DNA of 64,000 bases from Mediterraneibacter faecis JCM 15917 (GTDB taxonomy: Bacteria > Bacillota > Clostridia > Lachnospirales > Lachnospiraceae), in the NCBI GenBank assembly GCA_001312505.1, contig BBDW01000013.1, positions 39,272-103,271 on the forward strand, in the 5' to 3' direction. The notes beneath the pieces were generated by a model that saw nothing but the letters and a program-made list of their open reading frames with translations, searched no databases and was not told where the DNA came from. Shown piece by piece: positions 38,604 through 48,395 of this stretch. The translations under genes and the position numbers were made by a program. Position 1 is the first letter of the stretch; each line of letters begins with the position of its first letter.

Positions 38604-41052
38604 ATGCAGATTTCATATACAAAGTCGGCGCAGCATGCGCTTAAGTATGCGGCTAGAGCTGCCAGAGAGATGAAGCATCCGTATATCGGAACAGAACATT
38701 TGCTTCTGGCATTGAGAGAAGAATATACAGGAGTGGCAGGACAGGTACTTGCGAACAGTGGAGTAGAGTCGGAGAAGATTCTGAAGCTGATGGATGAGCT
38801 GATCACTCCGGCAGAAGAACATCCGGCAGCGAAAGGAAAGAGGTTAGAAGAGAGTCCGAGACTCCAGTATCTGTTAGAGAACAGCGCGAAGGAGTGTAAA
38901 AGACTCCGTACAACGGAAATCGGAACAGAACATCTCCTTCTTGCGATGATACGTGATGTGGATTGTGTGGCAGCAAAGATTCTGATCACATTGAATGTGA
39001 ATCTTCAGAAATTATTCCAGAGCATTATGAATGCAGCAGGGATCGATCCGAAGATCTATCAGGAAGAACTTCAGGAGGATAATCGCGGAAGCGGTGCGAT
39101 GATGGAGCAGTACTGTACAGATCTGACAGAACGTGCGGCAGAAGGAAAAATGGATCCGGTTGTGGGAAGAAACCAGGAAATTTACCGTCTGATGGAGATT
39201 TTAAGCCGAAGAACAAAGAACAACCCATGTCTGGTTGGAGAACCGGGGTTGGTAAGACAGCAATTATTGAAGGTTTAGCACAGAGAATCGCATCCGGTGT
39301 GGTTCCGGAGAAGATGAAAGATAAGAAGATTTACAGTCTGGATCTTCCGGGACTGATCGCTGGTTCAAAGTACCGTGGTGAGTTTGAAGAGCGTATGAAA
39401 GGCCTGATCTCAGAAGTAGAGGCCTGTGGAAATGTGATTCTGTTCCTTGATGAGATCCATACGATGATCGGTGCCGGAGGCGCAGAAGGAGCGATTGATG
39501 CATCCAACATTCTGAAACCTTCACTGGCGAGAGGAGAGATGCAGCTGATCGGTGCAACTACGATTGCGGAATATCGGAAGTACATTGAGAAAGATGCAGC
39601 ACTTGAGCGAAGATTCCAACCGGTGACGATTGAAGAGCCGACACAGGATCAGTGTATTGAGATCTTAAAAGGTCTGAAAGAGAAATACGAAGCGCATCAT
39701 AAAGTTGTGATCGAAGAACAGGCACTGGAGTCAGCAGTACAGCTGTCAGAGCGTTACATCACAGACCGGAATCTTCCGGATAAGGCGATTGATGTTTTAG
39801 ATGAAGCATGCTCAAAGGTGAGTCTGAAGGGATATGAGGTTCCAGAGAATCTGAAGCAGTTAGAACAGGCAGTGAAAGAACTTGCTTCGCAGAAGGAAGA
39901 GAGCATTGAACGGGGGGGAGATTTTGCAGAAGCGTCCCTGATTCAGAAAGAACAGGATGCAGTGCAGAAGAAATTAGACTCAGTGAAGAAACGCTTTGAG
40001 AAGAAACAGGCGAAGGTCAACCCACCGGTAACTGTAGATGCGGTTGCAGAAGTGGTGTCTGCTTGGACAAAAGTACCGGTGAGTAAGCTCGCAGAGAGTG
40101 ATGCCCAGCGTCTGAAGAATCTGGAGCATGTCCTTCAGAAGAGAGTGATCGGACAGGACGAGGCTGTCGGCGCAGTTGCAAGAGCCGTGAAGAGAGGAAG
40201 AGTCGGACTGAAAGATCCGAAGCGCCCGATCGGTTCCTTCCTGTTCCTGGGACCAACCGGTGTTGGTAAGACAGAATTATCAAAAGCACTGGCAGAAGCA
40301 TTATTTGGGAAAGAAGATGCAATGATCCGTGTTGATATGTCAGAATATATGGAGAAACATTCCGTTTCCAAGATGATCGGATCTCCTCCGGGATATGTCG
40401 GTCATGAAGAAGGTGGACAACTCAGTGACCAGGTGCGTACACATCCATATTCCGTGATTCTGTTTGATGAGATTGAGAAAGCACATCCGGATGTATTCAA
40501 TGTACTTCTTCAGGTGCTGGATGATGGGCATATTACAGATTCTCAGGGGGGAGAAAGGTTGACTTTTCTAATACTGTAATTATTATGACATCAAATGCAG
40601 GTGCGAAAGCAATTGTTGAACCGAAGAAGCTAGGATTTGCGACAAAAGAAGATCCGGCCAGTGATTATAAGAAGATGAAGCAGAATGTGATGGATGAAGT
40701 GAAGCAGATCTTCCGTCCGGAATTCCTGAATCGAATTGATGAGATTATTGTATTCCATTCACTCGGCAAAGAAGAGATGAAGAAAATCGTTTCTTTGTTA
40801 TGCAATCAGTTTACTAAACGTCTGGAATCACAGATGAATATTCATCTGAAACTGCGTGAATCTGCGAAGGCTCTCATTGTGGAGAAAGGAACGGATGCGA
40901 AGTACGGAGCAAGACCACTGCGCCGTGCATTGCAGACAGAACTGGAGGATAAGCTGGCAGATGCGATCCTGAACGGAGAGATTCAAGAAGGGGATCATGT
41001 GGCAGCAGGAGCATCCAAAAAGGGAATTCATTTTGTGAAGACAGAATCTTAA
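38604..41052 (+). CDS. clpC: ClpC-type AAA+ unfoldase (two breaks)
   Basis: About 815 residues. The N domain has two Clp repeats ([32 protein letters not shown]). AAA-1 has [15 protein letters not shown] and [17 protein letters not shown], the middle domain a short coiled region, and AAA-2 [16 protein letters not shown] with [20 protein letters not shown] and [11 protein letters not shown], then a D2-small domain. It feeds proteins to ClpP. A missing G near 39246 (in the first Walker A) and a six-G run at 40546-40551 split it in three. G7 at 39912 adds a Gly. Confidence 0.92.
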
Positions 41053-41155
41053 AATCACATCGAATTGTAAATGTGAAGAATAAATAAAATCTATAGAAAA
41101 ACTATTTTAAGTAGTATATAATAGGAACATATATATACCCAGGAGGAAATTAAAA

Positions 41156-41569
41156 ATGGCAACAGTGAAAGAATTATTGCGTGCAGAGAACGACGGAACA
41201 TTAAGCTTTGGAGATTACACTCTTGCATCCAAGACAAAGAAGGACGGATTTGAATTTAAAGGAGATCTTTATAAAGTAAAGACATTTGCGGAGATTACAA
41301 AGCTGGAGAAAAATGGAATGTTCGTTTATGAGTCTGTTCCGGGAAGTACAGTAGAGAACTTCAAAGAGACAGAAACAGAAGTTGAGTTCACAGTTTCCGC
41401 ACCGGAAGACGTACAGTTTACATTGGAACTTGAGCCAGAGAGCGAATATGAAGTATTTATCGCCGGAGAGTCTGCAGGTAAGATGGGAACAAACTTAAGC
41501 GGAAAATTAAGTGTAAGTGTTGAACTTAACGCAGATCAGAGTGCTGCAATCAAAGTTGTCAAATGCTAA
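41156..41569 (+). CDS. Conserved hypothetical beta-rich protein
   Basis: A 137-residue acidic protein opening with MATVKELLRAENDGTLSFGDYTL, with regular alternating hydrophobic residues suggesting beta strands and no signal or membrane segment. AGGAGG precedes the ATG and a TATAAT lies in the preceding 60 bases. I recall similar proteins in Lachnospiraceae labelled endosialidase, without good reason; I assign no function. Confidence 0.65.
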   Translation: MATVKELLRAENDGTLSFGDYTLASKTKKDGFEFKGDLYKVKTFAEITKLEKNGMFVYESVPGSTVENFKETETEVEFTVSAPEDVQFTLELEPESEYEVFIAGESAGKMGTNLSGKLSVSVELNADQSAAIKVVKC

Positions 41570-41704
41570 TCAGTCAGATTCGGATAGAAACAAGAGTAGT
41601 GTAAAAACAGAGGGAAAGGAATTGCAAGATGCGCCTTTCCCTTTTCTAATCTATAAACCTGGCAAGCTGTATTACGCTTGCTTCGAACAGAAAGGAAATT
41701 ATGA

Positions 41705-43072
41705 ATGGCAAAAGGAAAGAAAACAGTTTACTTCTGTCAGAATTGTGGGCATGAGGAAGCGAAGTGGCTTGGTCAGTGTCCAATGTGTAAGGAATGGAAT
41801 ACATTTGTCGAGGAGAGAATTGACAGTGGCATCACGAAAGGAACGACTGTAGCAGCCAGAGCGGTGAATGAAGCGAAAGTGGTCCCAATCACAGAAGTTT
41901 CCGCGGATGATGATACAAGGAATAAGACTGGAATTAAAGAATTAGACAGGGTTCTTGGTGGTGGGATCGTGCCGGGGGGGTCACTCGTTCTGGTAGGAGG
42001 AGATCCGGGAATTGGAAAATCAACTTTGCTCTTGCAAGTCTGCCAGAGGATGGCGAAGCAGCAGAAGATTTTATATATTTCAGGTGAAGAGTCTCAGACT
42101 CAGATCAAGCTTCGTGCAAACCGTATGGGTGAATTTAGCCAGAATCTGTTGCTTTTGTGTGAGACGAATCTTGGGATTATCCGCAGCGTGATCGAGAAAG
42201 AGAAGCCGGAGCTTGTGATCATTGATTCCATCCAGACGATGTACAGTGAAGATGTGAATTCCGCACCGGGAAGTGTCTCCCAGGTCCGTGAGTCTACGAA
42301 TGTATTTATGCAGCTGGCGAAGGGACTATGTATCCCAATCTTCATTGTTGGCCATGTGACAAAAGAAGGAACCGTGGCTGGTCCGCGTGTGCTGGAACAT
42401 ATGGTGGATACGGTACTTTATTTTGAAGGAGATCGTCATGCATCTTACCGAATCCTCAGAGCTGTGAAGAATCGTTTTGGCTCTACGAATGAGATCGGTG
42501 TCTTTGAGATGAGACAGAATGGACTTGTAGAAGTAGAGAATCCATCCGAATATATGCTGAGTGGAAAACCGGAGAATGCATCCGGTTCAGTTGTAGCCTG
42601 TTCGATGGAGGGAACACGCCCAATTCTTCTGGAGATTCAGGCACTAGTTGCAAGAACGAACTTTGGTATGCCGAGAAGAACTGCAGCAGGAACAGATTAT
42701 AACAGGGTGAATCTTCTGATGGCAGTACTTGAAAAACGACTTGGTATGAATCTTGGAAATTGCGATGCCTATGTAAATATTGCGGGCGGAATCAAGATGA
42801 ATGAGCCGGCAATCGATCTCGGAATCGTGATGGCACTCGTGTCAAGTTACCGGAATCGTCCGATCGATGAAAAAACGATCGTGTTCGGTGAGGTTGGTCT
42901 GAGTGGTGAGGTACGTGCGGTGAATATGCCGGAGCAGCGTGTGGCTGAGGCGAAGAAGCTTGGATTCGAGACGTGTATCCTTCCGGAAGTGTGCATGAAA
43001 ACGGTGAAGGATGTTAAGGGAATCAAGCTGCTGGGTGTGAAGAGTGTGAATGAGGCTGTGGCGATTTTTTAG
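41705..43072 (+). CDS. radA: DNA repair protein RadA
   Basis: A 455-residue protein. The zinc finger is CQNCGHEEAKWLGQCPMC (residues 9-26), Walker A GGDPGIGKST, the RadA-specific KNRFGSTNEIG motif follows, and the Lon-like C-terminal domain has NLGNCDAYVNIAGG and EVGLSGEVR. RadA is a branch-migration helicase working with RecA. The frame is intact, but a G7 run at 41974-41980 gives PGGS where RadA normally has PGS. Confidence 0.95.
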   Translation: MAKGKKTVYFCQNCGHEEAKWLGQCPMCKEWNTFVEERIDSGITKGTTVAARAVNEAKVVPITEVSADDDTRNKTGIKELDRVLGGGIVPGGSLVLVGGDPGIGKSTLLLQVCQRMAKQQKILYISGEESQTQIKLRANRMGEFSQNLLLLCETNLGIIRSVIEKEKPELVIIDSIQTMYSEDVNSAPGSVSQVRESTNVFMQLAKGLCIPIFIVGHVTKEGTVAGPRVLEHMVDTVLYFEGDRHASYRILRAVKNRFGSTNEIGVFEMRQNGLVEVENPSEYMLSGKPENASGSVVACSMEGTRPILLEIQALVARTNFGMPRRTAAGTDYNRVNLLMAVLEKRLGMNLGNCDAYVNIAGGIKMNEPAIDLGIVMALVSSYRNRPIDEKTIVFGEVGLSGEVRAVNMPEQRVAEAKKLGFETCILPEVCMKTVKDVKGIKLLGVKSVNEAVAIF

Positions 43073-43119
43073 TAATAAGAAACATTGCAAGGTTATAATG
43101 AAATAGAGCAAATGAAGAA

Positions 43120-43168
43120 AGAAGTTTCTGATATAAGATGAAAATTTTATGTTAGAAACTTCTTTTTA
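43120..43168 (+). terminator. Terminator after radA
   Basis: AGAAGTTTCT and AGAAACTTCT pair around an A/T-rich loop, followed by TTTTATAT. Confidence 0.75.
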
Positions 43169-43260
43169 TATCTTAGGACGCATTTTAGTTTACAACATGC
43201 TGAAAAATAATGGATAACGGAGTAATATAATAAACCATTGCTCTAAAAAATAAAAAAACA

Positions 43261-43307
43261 AACAGTATATAACAGTTGACAACAGTGATACACTGTTATA
43301 TACTGTT
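43261..43307 (+). promoter_or_regulatory. Promoter and operator of the YtrA-type regulator operon
   Basis: Perfect 16-base arms AACAGTATATAACAGT (43261-43276) and ACTGTTATATACTGTT (43292-43307) flank a 15-base centre. The promoter TTGACA (43276-43281), 17-base spacer and TATACT (43299-43304) lies inside the site, so the encoded GntR protein most likely represses its own operon here. Confidence 0.8.
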
Positions 43308-43325
43308 TACAACAGGAGGTTGCTT

Positions 43326-43700
43326 ATGAAGATTATAATCAATAATTCATCGATGGTACCGATCTATGAACAGATCATGGAGCAGATCAAGGCGCAGATC
43401 ATCTCCGGAGAATTAAAAGAAAATGATATACTGCCGTCAGTGAGAACGATGGCAAAGGAACTGAAGATCAGTGCACTTACCGTAAAGAAGGCATATGACA
43501 ATCTGGAAGCGGAGGGCATGACGGTCACGGTTCATGGAAAAGGAACTTATGTTGCAGCTTCGAATACACAGTTGATGGAAGAAGAGCGCAGGAAAGAAGT
43601 TGAGGCGGATCTGGAAGCGGCGATTCAGAAAGGAAGACGCTGCGGAATGAAAGAGGAAGAGATCCGCTCCTTGTTTGAACTCATCATGGAGGACGAATAA
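43326..43700 (+). CDS. GntR-family regulator, YtrA type
   Basis: A 124-residue protein: PIYEQIMEQIKAQIISG, DILPSVRTMAKELKISALTVKKAYDNLEAEG and a short helical tail typical of YtrA regulators of ABC transporters. AGGAGG lies six bases before the ATG at 43326. The ABC genes follow within three bases, and a palindrome covers the promoter. Confidence 0.9.
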   Translation: MKIIINNSSMVPIYEQIMEQIKAQIISGELKENDILPSVRTMAKELKISALTVKKAYDNLEAEGMTVTVHGKGTYVAASNTQLMEEERRKEVEADLEAAIQKGRRCGMKEEEIRSLFELIMEDE

Positions 43701-43702
43701 TT

Positions 43703-44554
43703 ATGTTAGATATCAAAGGGGGGGTAAAGAAAAGCTACGGCGAATTTCAGTTAGACTGTTCGCTAAATGTAGAAAAAGGAAGAATCACAGGTCTGGTCGG
43801 AGAGAACGGAGCCGGTAAGAGCACTGTGTTCAAGGCAGTACTCGGACTCATTTCCTATGATGGTGGCGAGATAAAGATTCTTGGAAAAACACCGCAAGAG
43901 TTAAGCGAGAAAGAGAAAGAACAGATAGGAGTAGTCCTGGCAGAAGCAGGATTCAGCGGATATTTAAAAGGAAAAGATGTTAAGGCAGTTCTTGCCAAAC
44001 TGTATCCAAAGTTTGAAGAAGAAAAATTTCTTCAGATGTGTGAAAGATATCAGATTCCACTGGATAAATTCTTAAAAGAGTATTCAACCGGAATGAAAGC
44101 AAAGCTGAATCTGATCATTGCATTGACGCATCAGGCAGATTTTCTGATGCTGGATGAGCCGACAGCCGGTCTTGATGTCGGAGCAAGAGAAGGGATGCTG
44201 GATATTTTGAGAACATATATGGAAGAAGAACCGGAGAGAAGTATCCTGATCAGTTCACATATATCTTCAGACTTAGAGCATCTGTGTGATGATATTTATG
44301 TGATTCATAAAGGAAAGATCGTACTTCATGAAGAGATGGATAGAATTCTTGAAAAGTATGCCATGTTGAAAGTCAGCGAGGAACAGTATCAGGCTTTAGA
44401 TAAAAACTATATCCTGAAAGAGAGAAAAGAAAATTTCGGAATTGCCTGTCTGACAAATGAGAAGCAGTATTATACAGAAAATTATCCGGAAATTGTAGTG
44501 GAAAGCGGATCACTCGATCAGGTGATTCTGATGTTGACAGGAGGCGGGATGTGA
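43703..44554 (+). CDS. ABC transporter ATP-binding protein (YtrB/CcmA-like)
   Basis: A 283-residue ATPase: Walker A GENGAGKST, signature region YSTGMKAKLNL, Walker B FLMLDEPTAGLD and switch His in ISSHISSDLEHL. The C-terminal 80 residues are family specific. The opening IKGGVKKSYG carries a G7 run (43718-43724) where one Gly is expected. It partners the permease gene that overlaps its stop. The substrate is unknown; related systems respond to cell-wall stress or antibiotics. Confidence 0.9.
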   Translation: MLDIKGGVKKSYGEFQLDCSLNVEKGRITGLVGENGAGKSTVFKAVLGLISYDGGEIKILGKTPQELSEKEKEQIGVVLAEAGFSGYLKGKDVKAVLAKLYPKFEEEKFLQMCERYQIPLDKFLKEYSTGMKAKLNLIIALTHQADFLMLDEPTAGLDVGAREGMLDILRTYMEEEPERSILISSHISSDLEHLCDDIYVIHKGKIVLHEEMDRILEKYAMLKVSEEQYQALDKNYILKERKENFGIACLTNEKQYYTENYPEIVVESGSLDQVILMLTGGGM

Positions 44555-45226
44555 TGAAAGGAATCAGAGGACTTTTGGAAAAGGATTTTCGGTTGTTTTT
44601 TCGGCAAGGTGGCAATCTTTTTTTTGTGTTAGCGTTTGTGGCGTTATTTTTTACGCTGACGGAAAAGAAGACAGCTACTTTTATTGCAATCTATATCCCA
44701 TCTGTTATAGCAGTATATGCGGGGGAATACAATTAGTTATGATGAAAACAATCATGGATATATGTATTTATTTTCTTTACCTGTAAATAGAAAAGTATAT
44801 GTTAGAGAAAAATATATTTTTTCCTTTATTATGACAGCGTGTGGATGGTGTATTGGAGTAATCTGTGCAGGAATCACTGTACTCATAAAGCCAGAAGAAG
44901 TGTTTGATCCGGAAACGCTGGCAATGGAGTTGATCACAATCTTTGTATTTCAGGCAATTGCGGGAATTACGATTGCAATTCGGTTAAGGTTTGAAGGAGA
45001 GAAAGGACGATTAGTGCTACCAATTGCAATTTTAATTGTTTTTGCAATTTGTTATGCAATTGGCTCTTTTGTGATGGATAACCTGGGATTAAAAGAAAGT
45101 ATTTTGTATATGATAGAAGGGATAGGTGATTTTGAAATTGCGATTGCACTTATCGTGCTGAGTCTGCTTGTATGGTTCATTTCTTATATTTACAGTATGA
45201 GAGTCATGAAAAAGAAAGAGTTTTAG
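44554..45226 (+). CDS. ABC-2 type permease (one break)
   Basis: About 223 residues with six membrane segments, KGIRGLLEKDFRLFFRQ at the N terminus. It overlaps the ATPase stop as TGATG, with AGGAGG nine bases upstream. A five-G run near 44720 breaks the frame; four G restores VYAGNTISYDENN. It forms an exporter with the preceding ATPase. Confidence 0.8.
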
Positions 45227-45251
45227 TTATTGTTCACTTTTTAAGATGGAG

Positions 45252-45290
45252 TGATGAAATCAGATGGTGTCAGCCATTTGGTTTCATCAT
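45252..45290 (+). terminator. Terminator of the YtrA-type operon
   Basis: GATGAAATCAGATGG and CCATTTGGTTTCATC pair around TGTCAG, followed by ATTTTTAT. Confidence 0.75.
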
Positions 45291-45372
45291 TTTTATATAT
45301 TGAATTTAATTAACTATCTAACTTGTTTGTGTGCAAAAAGTATTAAGAAAATGTGAAAAAATAGAAATAATA

Positions 45373-45422
45373 TTGACTTACTTTGTGAAAAGTACTATAT
45401 TTTCATTTAGTTAATTAACTAA
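45373..45422 (+). promoter_or_regulatory. Promoter and palindromic operator of the marR operon
   Basis: TTGACT (45373-45378), a 17-base spacer and TATATT (45396-45401). A perfect 16-base palindrome TTAGTTAATTAACTAA (45407-45422) lies at the transcription start. A half-related sequence, TTTAATTAACTATC, is at about 45304. MarR proteins usually bind such sites and repress their own operon. Confidence 0.75.
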
Positions 45423-45508
45423 CTAATTTTCACTATTCATTCTGTGGAAAAAGGGATAGTCAGAATTTTTTTGTAGAATGTATCAATAGATCAAGGAGGG
45501 AAAAGAAC

Positions 45509-45936
45509 GTGAAGTGTCATAAAGAAGATGCCCCATTACTTGGATTGATGGGACAGAGTATGCGCCTGATCGGAAAGAGAGCACAGGAATTGTATGCAGA
45601 ATACGATTTGAACAGAGCCAGTCAGGGATCTTATTTGCCCTTCATCAGGAAGATTCCATGTCTCAGAAAGAACTTGCGAAGCGCCTGAATGTAACGCCGC
45701 CGTCAATTACATCGATGATCAAGAAGATGGAACAGGAAGGTTACATTACAAGAAAAGCCGATGAACAGGACCAGAGAGTGATGCGCCTGACTCTTGCACA
45801 GAAAGGGAGAGACAGCATTGCTTATGTGATCAAGACAGCTGAGAAACTGGAAGAAAAAGTGTTTGAAGGAATGAGCGTGGAAGAGAAGATGCTTTTTCGC
45901 CGGCTGCTCCTGCAGATTATAGAGAATGTGGAGTAG
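45509..45936 (+). CDS. MarR-family regulator (one break)
   Basis: About 142 residues with a GTG start and AAGGAGGG nine bases upstream. The winged helix reads SQKELAKRLNVTPPSITSMIKKMEQEGYI, followed by the wing DEQDQRVMRLTLAQKG. One G is missing near 45632, splitting the N-terminal helix from the rest. It precedes two ABC exporter genes and probably represses them until a ligand is bound. Confidence 0.85.
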
Positions 45937-45948
45937 TGAATGAAGTAG

Positions 45949-46035
45949 ATTACTGTCGCTGAGAATCAGCGGTTAGTGATAAATTGTGTAACTTGAAGAG
46001 AGTTGTTGTTGCTTACACATATTGCGAACAGTAAC
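45949..46035. repeat. Short relative of the dispersed palindromic element
   Basis: The ends TTACTGTCGC and GCGAACAGTAA are inverted repeats differing by one T from perfect pairing and resemble the GTTACTGTTC ends of the 142-bp element. Inside are two hairpins, CGCTGA/TCAGCG and GTGTAA/TTACAC. The outer-stem-plus-two-hairpins plan is shared although the internal sequence is not. Confidence 0.55.
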
Positions 46036-46067
46036 AGAGAATTACCAGGAAAGGAAATACGCAGATT

Positions 46068-48395
46068 ATGAAGAACTTATTCAAATACGCTGCATCGTAC
46101 TGGAAAGCCATGATTGCGATCGTGCTGATTCTGGTTGTGCAGGCGTATTGTGATCTGTCCTTGCCGGCCTATACATCAGATATTGTAAATGTAGGAATCC
46201 AGCAGGGCGGTATTGAAGATGAAGTACCGAGACAGATTGCAATAGAAGAAATGGAAAAATTGCTTTTGTTTGTATCGGAAGACGATCAACAGACGGTGAT
46301 GGATGCATATACAGAAGATAATACTTCTTATAAAAAAGAAGCTTATGTCTTGAAAGATTCTGTTGCTGAAGAGGAAAATACGATGGAGAATCTGAAAGAT
46401 ATTCTTCAGATTCCAATGATGATGACATCCGGAATCGAGTCCGGAAGTGATACAACAAAACAGATGGAAGACAAGCTGAAAGAGCAGATGTCCCAGGGAA
46501 TGGCGCAGAGCATGCCACAAGGGGGGGCAGACCGGACAATGCCGGAAGGTGAATCCCAGGCGGAATCCCAGGCAGTGTCACTGGATGACATGTCTATGTT
46601 TGATCTTCTGAAAATGCTTCCGGCTGAGCAGAGAGCAACAATGGTTGAGAAGATCGAAGAGCAGATGTCAGAGATGCCGGATACAATTCTTGATCAGGCA
46701 TCAGTGAGCTTCTGCAGGAGTGCATATAAAGACCTTGGAATGGACATGGATCAGACACAGATTCATTATCTGTTAAAAACAGGAGGTCAGATGGCTGCAC
46801 TTGCTCTTCTTGGAATGGTAGCAAGTATTATGGTTGCATTTCTGGCATCAAGAGTTGGAGCAAGTGCAGGACGTGATCTGAGAAGTGGAGTATTCCATAA
46901 GGTTGTTGGATTTTCAAACAACGAGTTCAATCACTTCTCAACAGCATCTTTGATCACGAGAAGTACGAATGATATCCAGCAGATTCAGATGCTGATCGTT
47001 ATGCTGCTTCGTATGGTTCTGTATGCGCCAATCCTTGCAATCGGTGGAGTGCTGCAGGTTATGAAGACGAATGTATCCATGTCCTGGATCATCGGACTTG
47101 CAGTTATTATCATTGCATTTGTAGTTTTGTTGCTGTTCCTTGTTGTTATGCCAAAGTTCAAAGTGCTGCAGAATCTTGTTGACAAGTTGAACCTTGTAAC
47201 AAGAGAGATTCTGACAGGACTTCCGGTTATCCGTGCCTTCAGCACAGAGAAGCATGAGGAAGAGAGATTTGATGATGCAAACCGCACTCTGACAAAGACG
47301 AACCTTTTCGTCAATCGTGCAATGACATTTATGATGCCGGTGATGATGTTAGTCATGAACGGTGTATCTGTTCTGATCGTATGGACAGGAGCACATGGAA
47401 TCAGTGATGGACAGATGCAGGTTGGAGATATGATGGCATTTATCCAATATACGATGCAGATCATTATGGGATTCTTAATGCTTTGTATGATTTCAATTAT
47501 GCTTCCAAGAGCAGCTGTGGCAGCAGACCGTGTTGAGGAAGTATTGAAGAGTGAGACGATGATCCACGATCCAAAGCAAGAAAAACATTTCCCAGAAGAC
47601 GGAAAAGGAGTACTTACTTTCGATCATGTATCTTTCCGTTATCCAGGTGCAGATGAAGATGTTCTGGAAGATATTACATTTACGGCAAAACCTGGTGAGA
47701 CAACAGCAATCATTGGAAGTACCGGAAGTGGTAAGTCTACGCTGGTAAATCTGATTCCACGTTTCTATGATGTGACATCCGGAGATATTACGCTGGATGG
47801 TGTAGATATCCGTGAAGTGAAACAGCAGGAACTTCGTGAGAAGCTTGGATATGTTCCGCAGAAGGGAGTTCTGTTCTCGGGAGATATCGCATCTAATATC
47901 ATGTTTGGTAATTCACATGGAAGCGATGATGAGATGATCGAGGCGGCAGAGATTGCACAGGCAACAGAATTTATTGACACAAAACCGGAGAAATATAAGA
48001 GCCCGATCTCACAGGGAGGTTCGAATGTATCCGGTGGACAGAAGCAGAGACTTTCTATTGCAAGAGCAATCGCAAAGCACCCGCAGGTATTTATTTTTGA
48101 CGACAGTTTTTCTGCCCTTGACTATAAGACGGATGTAACACTCCGCCGTGCGCTGGCTGAAAAGACAAGCGGAAGTACGGTGCTGATCGTTGCACAGAGA
48201 ATCAGCACGATCCTGCATGCAGAGCAAATCATAGTATTGGACGAAGGCAAAGTGGCAGGTAAGGGAACTCATGCGGAGCTTCTCAAGAACTGTCCGGTAT
48301 ACCGTGAAATCGCAGAATCCCAGCTGTCCAGGAAAGAGTTAGAAGCAGCGTTAAATGAGCAGACAGATGGAAAGGAGGATCAGATTCATGGCTAG
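46068..48395 (+). CDS. ABC exporter half-transporter with degenerate ATP site
   Basis: A 775-residue fused membrane/ATPase protein. An extracellular insertion of about 200 mostly acidic, Met/Gln-rich residues separates the first two membrane helices. The ATPase has Walker A GSTGSGKST, signature VSGGQKQR and Walker B VFIFDDSFSALD, with Asp in place of the catalytic Glu, as in the degenerate site of heterodimeric exporters such as TM287/288. Its partner is the overlapping next gene. The G7 at 46521 lies in the insertion. Substrate unknown, probably drugs or peptides. Confidence 0.9.
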   Translation: MKNLFKYAASYWKAMIAIVLILVVQAYCDLSLPAYTSDIVNVGIQQGGIEDEVPRQIAIEEMEKLLLFVSEDDQQTVMDAYTEDNTSYKKEAYVLKDSVAEEENTMENLKDILQIPMMMTSGIESGSDTTKQMEDKLKEQMSQGMAQSMPQGGADRTMPEGESQAESQAVSLDDMSMFDLLKMLPAEQRATMVEKIEEQMSEMPDTILDQASVSFCRSAYKDLGMDMDQTQIHYLLKTGGQMAALALLGMVASIMVAFLASRVGASAGRDLRSGVFHKVVGFSNNEFNHFSTASLITRSTNDIQQIQMLIVMLLRMVLYAPILAIGGVLQVMKTNVSMSWIIGLAVIIIAFVVLLLFLVVMPKFKVLQNLVDKLNLVTREILTGLPVIRAFSTEKHEEERFDDANRTLTKTNLFVNRAMTFMMPVMMLVMNGVSVLIVWTGAHGISDGQMQVGDMMAFIQYTMQIIMGFLMLCMISIMLPRAAVAADRVEEVLKSETMIHDPKQEKHFPEDGKGVLTFDHVSFRYPGADEDVLEDITFTAKPGETTAIIGSTGSGKSTLVNLIPRFYDVTSGDITLDGVDIREVKQQELREKLGYVPQKGVLFSGDIASNIMFGNSHGSDDEMIEAAEIAQATEFIDTKPEKYKSPISQGGSNVSGGQKQRLSIARAIAKHPQVFIFDDSFSALDYKTDVTLRRALAEKTSGSTVLIVAQRISTILHAEQIIVLDEGKVAGKGTHAELLKNCPVYREIAESQLSRKELEAALNEQTDGKEDQIHG

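Noticed and set aside
38384..38989. 201-residue minus-strand frame opposite the start of clpC
   Set aside because: It is antisense to the Clp N domain and has no recognisable motif or ribosome site.
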